From Nemertoderma westbladi (Eukaryota; Xenacoelomorpha; Nemertodermatida; Nemertodermatidae): a stretch of 64,000 bases of DNA. Of this stretch, positions 10,839-22,297 are shown piece after piece. The stretch spans positions 1 to 64,000 of the forward strand of contig JAUCBJ010003016.1 in assembly GCA_032718475.1 (NCBI GenBank), written 5' to 3'. Within the stretch, counting starts at the first letter, position 1. The number at the start of each line of letters is the position of its first letter. Made by a program: the position numbers and the translations under genes. The notes beneath the pieces are model-generated. The model searched no databases, was not told the origin of the DNA, and saw only the letters and a program-made list of their open reading frames with translations.

Positions 10839-13262
10839 TTAAGGTTCCGTTTTATTCTATGGGACTTCCAAATCCTGGACAAACTATTTAAAGCTTCCCA
10901 TGCCTTCCCCTTGCGTATCCGAAGGTCTTCACCTGACTTTCTGATTCATGATCCCAAGTAGCAGAAGTCATCCACTTGCTCAAGCAAGCCGTCCTTAGAG
11001 TTTATGCCCTCAAACAATTCTTGAGGGCTGTCTAGGTTGACTGTCATGATTTTGGTCTTCTTAGATTTACAAAAAGACCAAGACAAGAACCCAGTTAAAA
11101 ATGGTAATATGTATCATATGTGAATTACATGTGTCATGTGGGAAACTTATGCCCAACAAAAATATATGCAGCAACATAATTTCAGCAAATAAGCAGAGGA
11201 TGTGGTAAAGGCACACATTAAATCTCAGTTTCATGTAATTGTGATTGATATATTTAAAACATATGCCTTTGACACACAATAATTTGTGCATTAACATATC
11301 AGATACCCATAAGATTAACATGTGCTACTGTAAACATGACAGAAAATTTATGGCGAGAATATGTGTGGAATTTGTGCAAAACATATGCCAGTCACAGCTT
11401 ATGTTCTTCTGTACATATCTCTATTTTCCCACGCCTTCTCTCGTTTTAACCTAACGGTGTGTTTATTTGACTCAAACACTTTTATGCGTATGAAAATCAT
11501 CACATTAGTTGCCTTAGATAGCTACAGTACGTCAATATATTAAGATAGCTAAGTCAATATAGTGAGATAGCTACGGCTACGTCAATATACTGAGATAGCT
11601 AAAGGTCGATATTGTATTGAAATAGCTAAAAGTGGATATTGAAATAGCTACGTCAATATATAGCTACAGTACATCCTGCCGACACATTACGTTTTGCGTC
11701 CATTCCGATAGTAGAGTACCTAAAATGAAATTACCATAATTAAAGCTATCCCAATGTCGTTTTTACAATTGTTTGATAATTCAAATTATTTACAACATAA
11801 GCCTATCAACAAAGCATTTCGCAATTAGAATACTTTTCATATTGATATATTTTCTTTTGATGATGATATATTTTCTAAACTCAATCAAAGGAAAAAATAA
11901 TGTAACCCTCTCAAGGGATACATTTTAGCAAAAAACATTATATCCTGTTTTTTAGCATTTTATACTGTGAACATAAATAAAAAATTGAAACGATCAAAAA
12001 TTCAACTAGCGCAAAACACCAACCACCCCCCTTCTCCCCACCCCTCCCTCCACCACCCCCGACTTAAATTGCAAAAAACTTAAATTATTGGATAGATGTA
12101 TGGTTTATAATTATATATTAAACAGTTCTACAATGTACTATTTTTAGTAAATTCATACTTATGAATTATCTAATATAGTTGAAAAGAAGATCAATTATAT
12201 CGATTTTAATATTCGAAGTAATATTTTTTGATCGTCGCTGAAAGTTATATAGGATACTCCTCAGTCTTAATGAATTATATATTTTCATATGTACTCAAGC
12301 GATTAGATCACAGTATGTATAGAGTATAGTAAGTGTAGGGCCGTAGGGTGTAGACATAGACATAAGATAAGGTAGGCTAACCCCCACCCCCTCTCTCTCA
12401 ATCACAGCATGCACTAGGAACGCCCTGTGATTGGATAAACTGTCTCAGCGTACATTGTTTGCTGGGATGCACAGCACATGCATACGTGCAACCACTGTGT
12501 TTATAATTTTTGGAGCATATATGCTTAGACATATGCACTGCATATGTGTCTGGACTGTTTCATTTCGATGTATGCCACATTTGTGTAAAATATTTATGCA
12601 GCCACATATGATGCACATAGTTGTTTTTAACTGGGAAGCAACCTGCTACTATGAGCAGAGGAGCATTTGTACTCCCTCTAGTGATTCTGACAATACCCTA
12701 AGTCATCGGCAAAGTCTAGATCAGTAAGGTACTTTGCTGGATTTCCTCTACGTCTTGTGCCAGTAAGGGGTGTTACCATCACCCCATCTTTATTAAGATG
12801 GTCAAAGGACATGTGTAGAACATAATCAACCACAATTACGAATGATAATGGAGCAAGTGTATCACCCTGAAGGACTCCCCATAAGACCTCGAAAGGATAT
12901 GAGTCACCATCAGCAGTAGATATGGGATTCCTGAGGAATCCCATATGCTGCCAATAGGCTGAATATACGTGGTCGGGAGACTGAGTTGAAGGCTTTAAAG
13001 AAGTCAACAAAGATAATATCCAGTTCAAGTTGTCTGTCTTTCTTTATTGATAACTCTTCGATTATCCTTCTAAGTGCCAGAATAGGCCCCATGGTCCCAC
13101 GACCTTTACGGAACCCATTTTGGTTCCCACGTGACAGTCTCTCAACAGGATCCCTGATGCGATTTAATAGAATTCTGTTGTATAGCTTTGCAGCAATCGA
13201 GATTAATGAGATTCCACGTAAAGATCCACGGGTTGTTAGGTTGACCTTCTTTGGTGCAACCT
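10839..13262 (-). pseudogene. Older RTE-like LINE copy in minus orientation, split by a TIR element
   Basis: The segments 10839-11089 and 12636-13262 match the complement of contiguous LINE sequence. The first covers the YLGSW / KTKIL region and the second the reverse transcriptase palm, including FVDFFKAF, GVLQGDTLAPLSF and DLDFADDLG in minus-strand frames. Frameshifts separate the reading frames at 12910-13092 and 12678-13028. Both 5' and 3' ends are missing. The two segments were once joined at AGACAAGAAGCAACC and are now separated by the element at 11090-12635. Confidence 0.82.
11090..12635. mobile_element. 1.5-kb element with terminal inverted repeats, inserted in a LINE
   Basis: The left end reads CCCAGTTAAAAATGG followed by CATATGTG. 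The right end reads CACATATGATG...GTTTTTAACTGGG, the complement. Flanking bases show an apparent 2-bp AA duplication relative to the interrupted LINE. The interior is AT-rich with no transposase frame visible. It also contains a short series of GATAGCTA(A/C) words near 11.51-11.67 kb. It is a non-autonomous DNA element of undetermined superfamily. Confidence 0.6.
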
Positions 13263-13454
13263 AACACTGTACTTTGGTAACTACTGTACTAAATATACTT
13301 AATAAATTAAGTCATAAACGTATTTACATGGTATTATATAATAGAAATATTTTGATATTAATAATATGAGTGAAAATCTGGACAAAACATTGGAATTTTA
13401 AATTGGGAAATTTTAACAACTGAAAACTCTATTAATTATTACGTTGATCAAGAT

Positions 13455-14540
13455 ATGACTCCAAACAATAATGAGAACACCGATATTAAAGTATACGATG
13501 GCCCAGGCAAGGAACCATTTATAGAAAGGGGATACAGACTGCCACACCAACCATATCGATACTATATAAAAAGCATCAACCGCTGGCACAACGAGACCCT
13601 CAATATATGGAGTCACGGATTACCCAGTCTCTTCTTTCTTTTATCCTTCATCCACGAACTTTTTGCGGGGCGTACAGGCGCCATCTACTGGCCATTCCAC
13701 GCATTCCTAATTACCTCGTTTGCGGTTCTTGGAAGTAGCGCTTTGGCGCACATTTTCGTGAATAAAAGTATGACTTTATCTTTTATCTTATTTAGCCTGG
13801 ATCACATGGGGATATTCTTAGAGACTCAAGGTTGCGCCATTGTATTTTTTTATTTCTTAGCCTCACCCGCGTTTAAGGAATGGGCGATAATCGATGTCAC
13901 ATGGCTGAGTTTTACAAAAAATTCTGAAACATTTAATATTTTTCTTTTCATTGTATTTTTTGTGTCAACGCTCTGCGGTGTTTTAGAAAACTTTGTACAT
14001 TTTCAACGAAAGTTTATCGAAGCTTCTTGCTTAGGTGATTGGATGATTCTAGGATTAATGGCTCAGTCTGCTGCTATCCTTACAGCTACGGTATTCATTT
14101 CTATAGCAACCAGCAGTGCGGTAGACGAATTAGCAGATATTTTGTCAGCATTACATATTATTATAATGACGACGTCAGGAATAATCTACGGGAGTCGAAT
14201 GCCGGAGAGATTCGGTCCGTGGTTCCACTCCTTGGGTAACAGCCACAACATAATGCATGTTCTATCCGCTACATCACTGCTACTGCTGTGGGCCGCGGTA
14301 AAGATTAAAGGACCAGCACCGGACAACCACAAATACGGTGTTTATCCCGGGTTCACCACAGTTTACTTGCAGTTAGTTCTAACGGCGTCCTGCTACGCGG
14401 CTACTATCGCCTACACCGGTTACATGGCCTCGCGGAAACCGAAATACGACGAATCGTCCTCAGTTAGTAGTGGAGAAGATACATCGTGTATTCAGTTGAA
14501 TGGTATTTCGTACAGTTGGATACACGAACATGCTAGTTGA
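13455..14540 (+). CDS. PAQR family receptor, class II (membrane progestin receptor-like), single exon
   Basis: This intact 361-codon frame starts at the first ATG of the frame. It has the three signature regions of progestin and adipoQ receptors. Region A at residues about 24-55 is FIERGYRLPHQPYRYYI followed by NRWHNETLNIWSHG. Region B at about 95-120 is SALAHIF, then FSLDHMGIF. Region C at about 254-273 is PERFGPWFHSLGNSHNIMH. The histidines in AHIF and SHNIMH match the family's metal-binding set. Seven or eight hydrophobic segments fit a multi-pass membrane protein. Length and the long N-terminal half match vertebrate mPR proteins (PAQR5-9, about 330-380 aa), which bind steroids at the cell surface; several vertebrate mPR genes also have intronless coding regions. 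The C-terminal tail is Ser-rich and presumably cytosolic or extracellular depending on topology. The family is secure; the subtype is not. Confidence 0.93.
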   Translation: MTPNNNENTDIKVYDGPGKEPFIERGYRLPHQPYRYYIKSINRWHNETLNIWSHGLPSLFFLLSFIHELFAGRTGAIYWPFHAFLITSFAVLGSSALAHIFVNKSMTLSFILFSLDHMGIFLETQGCAIVFFYFLASPAFKEWAIIDVTWLSFTKNSETFNIFLFIVFFVSTLCGVLENFVHFQRKFIEASCLGDWMILGLMAQSAAILTATVFISIATSSAVDELADILSALHIIIMTTSGIIYGSRMPERFGPWFHSLGNSHNIMHVLSATSLLLLWAAVKIKGPAPDNHKYGVYPGFTTVYLQLVLTASCYAATIAYTGYMASRKPKYDESSSVSSGEDTSCIQLNGISYSWIHEHAS

Positions 14541-14639
14541 AGTGAATGAATACGAAACGAATGGATTGAAATGATTAGATAAGAATATTACTACTGTACT
14601 ATTCTGATTTTATTAGTATAGGAGATCAACAAGATCACA

Positions 14640-14941
14640 GTTTCATTTCCCCCCTCCTTACTGGGTGAGCCAGAATTTGTATTTTTGTTCCCATTCTTTA
14701 GTTAAAAGCGTTAAAAAAAGTTGTTTCCGTCTTTATTGCACCAGAGGCGTATCGTATTGCAGTTATCTTTCAACCTTATAGTGATTTGTTGGTAGCAAGG
14801 GAAAGCTGGCCGTGCAAGGAATCCAAATATGAAAAAATATTTGGCATTCGAATGTTGCATGTATTAGCTTCCGCTGCAAGCCATTTATTCTATTTAATAT
14901 ATACACCATGTTTTAGAACATTTTGTTTATGTACGAATATC
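14640..14941. mobile_element. Single arm of an FB-1 family foldback element
   Basis: The sequence TACTGGGTGAGCCAGAATTT, then GTTAAAAGCGTTAAAAAAAG, then CAACCTTATAGTGATTTGTT, parallels the left arm of the foldback element at 57947-58842 in the same order. Only one arm is present, ending near GAACATTTTGTTTATGTACG where the full element would turn back. This is a solo arm or half-deleted copy. The short ORF over it is incidental. Confidence 0.7.
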
Positions 14942-14942
14942 C

Positions 14943-15295
14943 AGGTGCTGGGATACCAGGTGGCGCAGTGGGCTGGGGATTTAGGTCGGTGCTGGGCTAC
15001 CAAGTTGCGCATTGGGCTGTGGAGTGAGGTCGGTGCTGGGGTACCAAGTTGCGCAGTGGGCTGTGGAGTGAGGTCGGTGCTGGGCTACTAAGTTGCGCAT
15101 TGGGCTGTGGAGTGAGGTCGGTGCTGGGGTACCAAGTTGCGCAGTGGGCTGTGGATTGAGGACGTTGCTGGGGTACCAAGAGGCGCAGTGGGCTCGGGAT
15201 TGAGGGCGGTGCGGGAATACCAATTGGCGCAGTAGGCTGTGGATTGAGGACGGGCTGGGGTACCAAGTGGCGCAGTGGGCTGGGGATTGAGGCGA
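14943..15295. repeat. 44-bp GC-rich minisatellite, about 8 copies
   Basis: Imperfect tandem copies of GTGCTGGG(C/G)TACCAAGTTG followed by CGCA(T/G)TGGGCTGTGGAGTGAG have period 44. It is much more GC-rich than the surroundings. Overlapping short ORFs on both strands are by-products of the repeat. Confidence 0.92.
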
Positions 15296-15456
15296 TTGAC
15301 GGTAATTTACACGTTCGTGGGGCCTTTGCGCAGCACGAGACTCGGCTAAACCCGAGAAACTGTAATCCGAATACTTGTTTCTGTTTTCTCTACTACTTCG
15401 TTAGCTTCCCTACTTGTTCTAGTTAATTTGTTCTATCTTGTCCCTTCTGTTTCATG

Positions 15457-16052
15457 CGATCATGGATCCGGAAGTCAGGTGAGGACCTTCGAATACGTAA
15501 GGGAAAGGCATGGGCAGCCATGAATAGATTTTACAGGATTTGGAAGTCACCGAGAATTAATCGGACACTTAAGGTCCGATTATTTAGAGCAGAAGTAGTT
15601 CCAGTACTCCTCTATGGGAGTCCATGCTGGGCGCTAACTGCTGAGGATACCAAATCTCTGGATGGCACATTCACAAGAATGTTACGCCGGGTTCATTGTG
15701 TCAAGTACAATGCACACATCTCCAACCAGACACTATATAACATTGGAGGTGTCTCATTGGTTCCCCCAAGCTTGACACTAGAAAATATCGCCTCCGATTT
15801 GCAGGACATTGCTTTCGCCGTGAGGACCAGCCAGTGCATAATCGTGTACTTTGGCAGCCTCATGGAGTGAATAAGCACGGTGGACAGCCCATGACTTTCT
15901 TGAGACGCATCTTAAAGGACACTGGCCTTGAAGATGCGGATGATCTAGCAAATTTCATGGGTGATAGGGAGTTGTGGCGGTGCAATTTTGTCGATAAGCC
16001 GGCGCAGCATTCTTAAAAATGCAGCTGCAATGCAGCATGCCGATCCTAGTAG
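15457..16052 (+). pseudogene. 5'-truncated RTE-like LINE copy with frameshift
   Basis: It begins at ATCATGGATCCGGAAGTCAG and runs to the conserved 3' end and TAG tail, matching about 600 bases of the LINE at 42818-45790. The frame (IRKSGEDLRIRKGKAWAAMN and onward) is open until LTLE at about 15780, where a small deletion (GAAAATATCGCC for GAACAAAATCGCC) shifts it. It lies in the PAQR-OSTM1 intergenic region. Confidence 0.92.
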
Positions 16053-16059
16053 TTCTATT

Positions 16060-16370
16060 TAAGCAATGCTCACAGGACACTTAACAAATTTCAGATGAAT
16101 CTGATGGTCGGTTGTATAAATACAGCTACTTCTAAGTTTCTAAGTAAGGTAAGGCCCCTAGCGGCAGACAGAGGAACTATAAAAGTCTGTCAGTGTGTAA
16201 AATTTCTAATTAAATGCTCATAGGACACTCTTACCAAATTACAGTTGATTCTGATGTTTGGTACTGTACCTAACTATAATAACAGCTACTCCTAAGTTTC
16301 TGCCAATTCGCCGCCTAGTGACAGACAGAGGAACTATAGAGGACTGTATGCGTGGACAATTTCGAAATCT
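16060..16370. repeat. Two diverged direct repeats of about 150 bp
   Basis: The order of words is duplicated: GCTCACAGGACAC / GCTCATAGGACAC, then TTTCAGATGAATCTGATG / TTACAGTTGATTCTGATG, ACAGCTACTTCTAAGTTTCT / ACAGCTACTCCTAAGTTTCT and GACAGACAGAGGAACTATA. It may be an internal piece of a Helitron-like element, since a similar modular pattern fills 21.6-22.1 kb. From 16371 to 17083 I see only AT-rich intergenic sequence. Confidence 0.55.
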
Positions 16371-17083
16371 TTAATAGACCACATGTTTATCAAGTTTTGT
16401 GAAATTTCATCAATGATTGACCGACTTATTTCAGTTTTTATGAACAGTCGGAATCTACCGATACCGACTGATAGACTGTCTGAGTTTTGAGACTTCAGAT
16501 TCTTTCTAAACTTTTGACGGTCTTCATACTTACCAAGTTTGATTTAATTTTATAAAGGAATGACCGAGTTATTGGCGATCAAAAATTAGACCACGACAGG
16601 CAACTAGTTAATGCTACGCATATGCTAAGGCTTCGCTCACTTCGTGGCTCGCTCCACAGTAATGTCCATAGTCAATTACTATTTACATTATAATTTATAT
16701 ATATAACTATTTATATTATTAATACAGTCTACTAAGTCAATATAACTTGCTACGGATCCATATATCTTTAGCATCTTACTCGTCTTATACCGGAATATCT
16801 TCAATCACTAAACTGAAATACAGGAAATGCGATTAATACCAACTTCTACCTTAAGAAACATCTGGTTGATTTACAACGGGAACGGATGGATTGATTATAT
16901 GTAAACGAGTTATATTTACAAATGTAGCAAATACTGAAGTTCAAACTTCAAAGTTTAAATATTAATTTCCTTATAAGTAAATAAATTTACCTATTAATAT
17001 TTGGACTAATTATTATCTTATTATTTGGCGTCTGTAATTTATTATAAATTTACGGAATTTATTTATATTTGATAAATGTCGGC

Positions 17084-18103
17084 ATGGTGGAATTAATTAG
17101 AATTCCAAAACATAACATATGTATTTGTGTGGCGGTTTGGACGACTTTATTTTACGTTGCCATGTCTGATTACCAAATAAAAGCGTTGCTACCCAAGCCG
17201 ATAACCATATCGTCGCCAACACTCAGTCCGTCGGGTGACACATGTCAGAATCTATTAGAGGATGCTTCGATGGCAGCGAGCGACTACACTTGGTGCGTAC
17301 TAAATGCAGCGCGACCGATATCTCGTTACTGCACCCTATGCGTGGATATGTTCGAAGGGTTCGTAGACGTTTACAAATCCATCCAAAGGAATCCAGTTTG
17401 TAACAAAATAATCAACGACGCCAGTCTCATAAACCCAATACGTTTATCCTTTACATTCGTAGAGAAACTTTGGTACGAATCGCATTGCGACGCGTGTTTC
17501 CGTAATGTCACTATCAATGGGACTGTCCACCACGCAATTACCAAGACAACCCTGGACTTCATTAAAGATGTTGAAATCGTCAAAAGTTGTTTCGAGGACC
17601 ACAAGGAAGTCAACCCTATCAACATGTGCATCGCTGGAGTTAACTGCACAGTTTGTGAAGCATGCGAAACGCTTTATAAAGATTTAAACAGACGTTACAA
17701 GAATATTTCGGAGATGGATGCTGGCGAAAGAAATGTTTGTTTCGATGTTTTTGACGCGATGAATCATACAAGATTGTTGTGGTCCATAGAGTACCGTTGC
17801 CAAGCGATAAAGAAATACGACCCGTGGGTAATACTCACACTAGCGGTTGTCCTGGTTACACCGTTGATTTTCTACCCGGTGATGTATCTCCATTCGACCG
17901 GTTTCAGTCTGTCCGATATGGTGTCCCGTTCCCCAACCAGGGGGTCTGACAGACGCAATATTCCGTGGTTCCGTTTGGCGATGTTCCGTAGTAAAGCCAG
18001 TTGGATTAAATCACAACGGAACGTTAATAGTTACAGTCCATTAGCTAGTAGCACTGATAGTCATATAAACGATACACTACAGAGCCAACAAATGGGAACT
18101 TAA
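17084..18103 (+). CDS. OSTM1-like lysosomal type I membrane protein (ClC-7 partner), single exon
   Basis: The frame is open from 17069, but that codon is TTG; the first ATG is at 17084, giving 339 aa. The product has an N-terminal hydrophobic segment (NICICVAVWTTLFYVAM, signal peptide), a Cys-rich luminal domain with N-glycosylation sequons (NVT, NGT, NCT, NIS, NHT), one transmembrane segment near residues 258-281 (WVILTLAVVLVTPLIFYPV), and a basic, Ser-rich tail. The order CQNLLEDAS, CVLNAARPIS..C, WYESHCDACF, VCEACETLYKDLN, CFDVFDAMNHTRLLWS is that of OSTM1, the beta subunit that stabilises the lysosomal Cl-/H+ antiporter ClC-7. Human OSTM1 is 334 aa and multi-exon; here there is no intron. 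An AATAAA at 18108-18113 follows the stop closely. Confidence 0.88.
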   Translation: MVELIRIPKHNICICVAVWTTLFYVAMSDYQIKALLPKPITISSPTLSPSGDTCQNLLEDASMAASDYTWCVLNAARPISRYCTLCVDMFEGFVDVYKSIQRNPVCNKIINDASLINPIRLSFTFVEKLWYESHCDACFRNVTINGTVHHAITKTTLDFIKDVEIVKSCFEDHKEVNPINMCIAGVNCTVCEACETLYKDLNRRYKNISEMDAGERNVCFDVFDAMNHTRLLWSIEYRCQAIKKYDPWVILTLAVVLVTPLIFYPVMYLHSTGFSLSDMVSRSPTRGSDRRNIPWFRLAMFRSKASWIKSQRNVNSYSPLASSTDSHINDTLQSQQMGT

Positions 18104-20807
18104 TAATAATAAAAAATATTAATAATAAAAAATATTAACACCGTACCAATACTATTATTAATTGCCGAAACAAATATGAGTGATCAGTGATGGATGTGAT
18201 GATTTTCATTTTAAGTGTGGGATTTCAAACATTGTCTGTAAAATGTAACAGGTCCGGATGAGGCCTCAGACCAGAAGAACTGTTACACACTATAGCGAGC
18301 CGAACATGGCTAATTACTTGGTATTCGGTTGGTAGAGCGCTGGTATTGGAAACTACTGTAGCGGTCGGTCTCGTGGTACGTATTTTTACGCTGGAGCCAG
18401 ACATATTTATAACTAATAATTTTGATAACAAAATTATAATTTTGCAAATAAGGGGGGAGGAGAGGACTCTGGGGCAAATTGGACGCCACGCCATCAATAA
18501 CAACAGCTGACTCTCAAAATTACAACTGTATTCTATTAATTATATTTGAATTATAATTGATATATATTTATATCTTGAGTGTATCCTGTTGGTTCTATTA
18601 TTGTTTTGGAACTAGATAGAAATTCATGGGTCAAATGGCCGAATAATTGTCTTAATAATATATATTAAGATATTAAACCACACTTCACTGAACCCGGGTC
18701 GCTTTACATCACATCAGCAATGTTTTGTTTCGCGGTGGAGTTCACTTCTTTGATCGCAAATTTGCCCATTTCGTTTACCGCTGGTTGGGTTACTTAAATA
18801 CCGAAAAAGGGAATTACCCTAATGGCACTTCAGGGACTTTGTCATAATTCGGTACGCGGTTCCCGAAACCTACCTCAGGAATGTAATCCCAGCCTCGGTT
18901 AATTTAGGATGGTGATACTGCCAGTTAGTAAATGGTTAGACGTTAGAAACCCAGCATGATACATGTATCTCGTATTGAGAAACGTCGACCACAGACAGTA
19001 CCTAACCCCCAGCCCCCCCATGCTGCAATTATTTTTCCGTGTTTCTCTGGAATTCAGTTACAGAGCGACTGAGATCGTGAAATCCCTGGGGGTTTTACCG
19101 TAATGTCACTGTGAGGTAGCGGATTACGCTAGCAGCATCTATAATGCCACACAAGCAGAAACTGTATCTATCAGAAAGTTTATTAGTAAGTAGATTTTAC
19201 GCGCGGCTAGCATGGTCACCGGTCCTAATCAAATTGAGGCACAAAGGGAAAGTGATACAAATTGTGAGTGGAGAGCTTGGATTACAGAGATAGGAATGTC
19301 AGCTATGGATAGCGAGCTGTCACCGAGATCCACTTCTAATAGTTTACGATTCATAGTTCATTGTGATAACCAGTTAGCTCTCAATTATTGACATACAGAA
19401 ATGCCATAATTGTAATATTTTACACAATAAATGTGTTAAGGTTGGAAATACATACTTGAAGAGCAGATGTGAATGTATAATGGGATCTATCTTTATTGCG
19501 TTACGGCACGAGTCATATAGAAACTAGTATTGTCACTGATTATAAGTTTCGTTTGTTGTTTTCGTTAGAGAACAGAGAACACCGTCCCTGTAACCCGATC
19601 CTTTTCCTTAAGGTTTTCAATTAAATTTGATAGATTTTTTAAACCCTCTATACACTTAGTTTGCGGTCATTTCTGCAAAAGCAAATCTAATTTCATTCAT
19701 TTGTTTTTAAGGTCAGGTAACTTATAGTATGTTTACGAGGACGCGGTAACATATACCGGTAATACACAGTAGTGGACAGCTGACATTATAGACCTATGTT
19801 AGGGACCTCGTACTTGAAGACATGACAAACTGCGTTATAAAGTTCGAAAATATGACGCCTTAGGACTTTTTGGTAGTGCGAAATTATTTCCACTGATAAA
19901 TAATTATACTACAGAGAGTACTCACGGCGACTGTCTTTACTTGATACAAGTACCACCATCAGTAGGTCCCTCTGCCCCCACTACGATCATGTTCTTCTGT
20001 AATAATTCAATCGAAATAGAATATGAGTTTCTGTTTATTCTAATTTTTTATGGCTACCCTATTACATATTACTATACAGCAGCTACTCTGATTATTTTTC
20101 GATGCTTTTTGTTTTCTTGTCATTTTTCCGAAGTTGGAATAAGTAGCCGGTTGACATGAGCGCTGCAGTGCATTATTAGACAGTTCCTATGGCTGCTCGC
20201 CTGCTCCCCTTGGGATCAATGGGTGGGGGGCACAGCTATGGAGAGGCGTGCGGTGCGGTATGTGAGTACCGTCACCAGCCGTACATAAAGACAAGTATTT
20301 AAGAGCATAAATTAACATTCAGAAGCGTGACCTTTCACGAATTTCCTACTGTACGTTGTGATTGACGCATCTTAGAATGTAAGTTAAGAATACGTATTTT
20401 CTATATATTAATATATGAACCCCGGGTAATTCGGCAATACTATAAAATATATTTAATATTTAATTTGTAAAATAATATATGAGGTAGCTAGAGTTGATAA
20501 AGGGGTGCTCTGTGGGCAAGCAATGGCGTGGTATCCAGTAATGGCGTGTTTTGTTTGTAATGTAATATTTCTGTTTAAATAAAGTAGCACGATATTAAAT
20601 TACGACTCGAGTGGGAATATTTCCACCAACGAGTGTAAGCGAATTAGTGCAATATGAAACGAGAGCCTGAAAGTAAAATATGGGTACTTTATTTCACACC
20701 GCAACATATACCGCCGCATAACCCATCATTCAGTTTATTTTATTTCACTGCGTATATCAAGCCGACTTATATAATAAATTGTATTTATTCGGTGATCAAC
20801 ATTGTAT
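18104..20807. other. Intergenic, no gene seen; possible degenerate tRNA-derived SINE near 18.3 kb
   Basis: No coding exon could be supported in this 2.7 kb. At about 18325-18385 GGTTGGTAGAGCGCTGG resembles a tRNA A box, followed 33 bases later by a weak B-box-like GGTCGGTCTCGTGG, suggesting an old SINE. The remainder is AT-rich with no recognisable repeat family. Confidence 0.4.
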
Positions 20808-21040
20808 TCTAATATATATAAATCTGCTCAGTTTGTATGTACATTTGTATGTATGTATGTATGTATGTCCATCGATACACGTCGTCAGATTTCGCTCTCA
20901 CTACTTGCTTTGTGGCTCATTCGATGCGTATTAACACGATGCAGACAGCTGTCACTGTCTCCGGGTTTTATTTTACACGTTTGTTTGCGTGAATGCGTAT
21001 TTTGTGTTCGTTCGTGCGAAATTTATCGAATTATTTAGGT
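20808..21040 (+). mobile_element. Helitron-like 5' end fragment
   Basis: TCTAATATATATAAATCTGC is followed by a run of TGTATGTATG repeats. This closely parallels the 5' end of the Helitron at 21522 and the usual layout of non-autonomous animal Helitrons (TC start, AT-rich, then TGTATG/TGTCTG repeats). No matching 3' hairpin and CTAG were found downstream, so the fragment is truncated; its right limit is a guess. Confidence 0.45.
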
Positions 21041-21521
21041 TCTTCTATCGGTAATTAATTATTTAGTAGGGTAACATTTATCCCATCTGGTATAAAATTA
21101 ACATGGGTAGATTTGCCATGTCCCATTCTCACAAAGTTTTTATTTTATTCGAGTGTTTAATATAAATATGTATGATTATTTATTGATTAAAAATCAAATA
21201 GTGTATAAATATGTCATATTCGCCAAGCACGATCGAATTGGCCTATTGTTAGTGAATAGGGAAGGATTTTTTTCTGTATCATAGCAACGTTAAGGTAATT
21301 ATTGAACTCGCAGCTAGCTGGGCACAGATAAGGAGCAATCAGGCTGGAGTGTTGATTGGGGTGGGTTGTCTGTTGCGAAGTGCTCAAGAGTAATTCTGCT
21401 TTCTCAATCAATGGCTGCATGGAAGGAGAGGTTTATAACATTTTAGCTATTTTATTGTTTTACTGTAGTAAAGTGATTATTTCTGTAGGCCTTTTTACTG
21501 TATTATTATTATTTTATCTAA

Positions 21522-22297
21522 TCTAATATACCGGTATATAAAAATCAATTGTATGTGTGTCTGTTTGTCATCTGCTATACAATCAAACCCATCTCGATGA
21601 AATCTCGCTCACTATAGCTTGTTAGAAAGGTCTCACCCTAACTCGTTGCAACGTAATATTCAGAGCCGTCTGAAGTTCCACCATCTGCCGCTTGAGGGTG
21701 AATTGTCTTAATTGAAAATCTTCTCTAACTTTGTTATTTACAATCTGTTTAGACTGAAACTTGGTAGGTATCTACTACAGCATAGGCTCAATCTTTACAG
21801 AGTCGCTGAGTCGTCTATAGTTCCCCAGTCTTCAGCTAGAGGGCGAAATGTCTGAAAGTGAACATTTTCTCGAAATTTTGTTATTTACATATTAAACTGC
21901 TGAAACTTGACAAGCAGGCATCTTACTTCACTTCACCATAAACTCCATCTTTACAGAACTGCAGCGCCATCTGCATTTCAGCAGTCGCAGTCTGCAGGTA
22001 GAGGGTAAAATGTCCGAAAGTGATCATTTTCTCGAAATTATGTTATTTACAATAAGCTGAAGCTAAAGTTGAAACTTGACAGTTATCTCCTATGGGGCGG
22101 TGTTTTATTTTATGATGGTGTCTGTTTCGTTGTAGTTTTCCAATCTGCGACACATTTCTCTGTTTTCGTTAACCGTGGCATTAGACCCTTTCTACAGTCA
22201 TTATCCCTGAAGTTACATTTCTCAACACATATTCATACTGTAAATCCTCTGCACGTGTACAAGAAAGCTGTGGCCCGAAGGGCCACAAGCTTTCTAG
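21522..22297 (+). mobile_element. Non-autonomous Helitron, both ends visible
   Basis: It starts TCTAATATACCGGTATATAA, followed by TGTATGTGTGTCTGTTTG. It ends with a GC-rich hairpin (AAAGCTGTGGCCC / GGGCCACAAGCTTT, 22264-22293) and then CTAG at 22294-22297. It lies between A (21521) and T (22298), as Helitrons insert into AT dinucleotides without target duplication. The interior holds about three diverged 160-170-bp modules sharing TTGTTATTTACA, GAAACTTG(A/G), ATCTTTACAGA, TAGAGGG and TCTCGAAATT words. There is no Rep/helicase frame. Confidence 0.78.

Noticed and set aside
14786-15266. Frames of 80-100 codons on both strands
   Set aside because: They arise from the 44-bp GC-rich minisatellite and the solo foldback arm.
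17505-17687. Second frame inside the OSTM1-like gene
   Set aside because: It is an out-of-frame shadow of a gene with strong Cys and glycosylation patterns.
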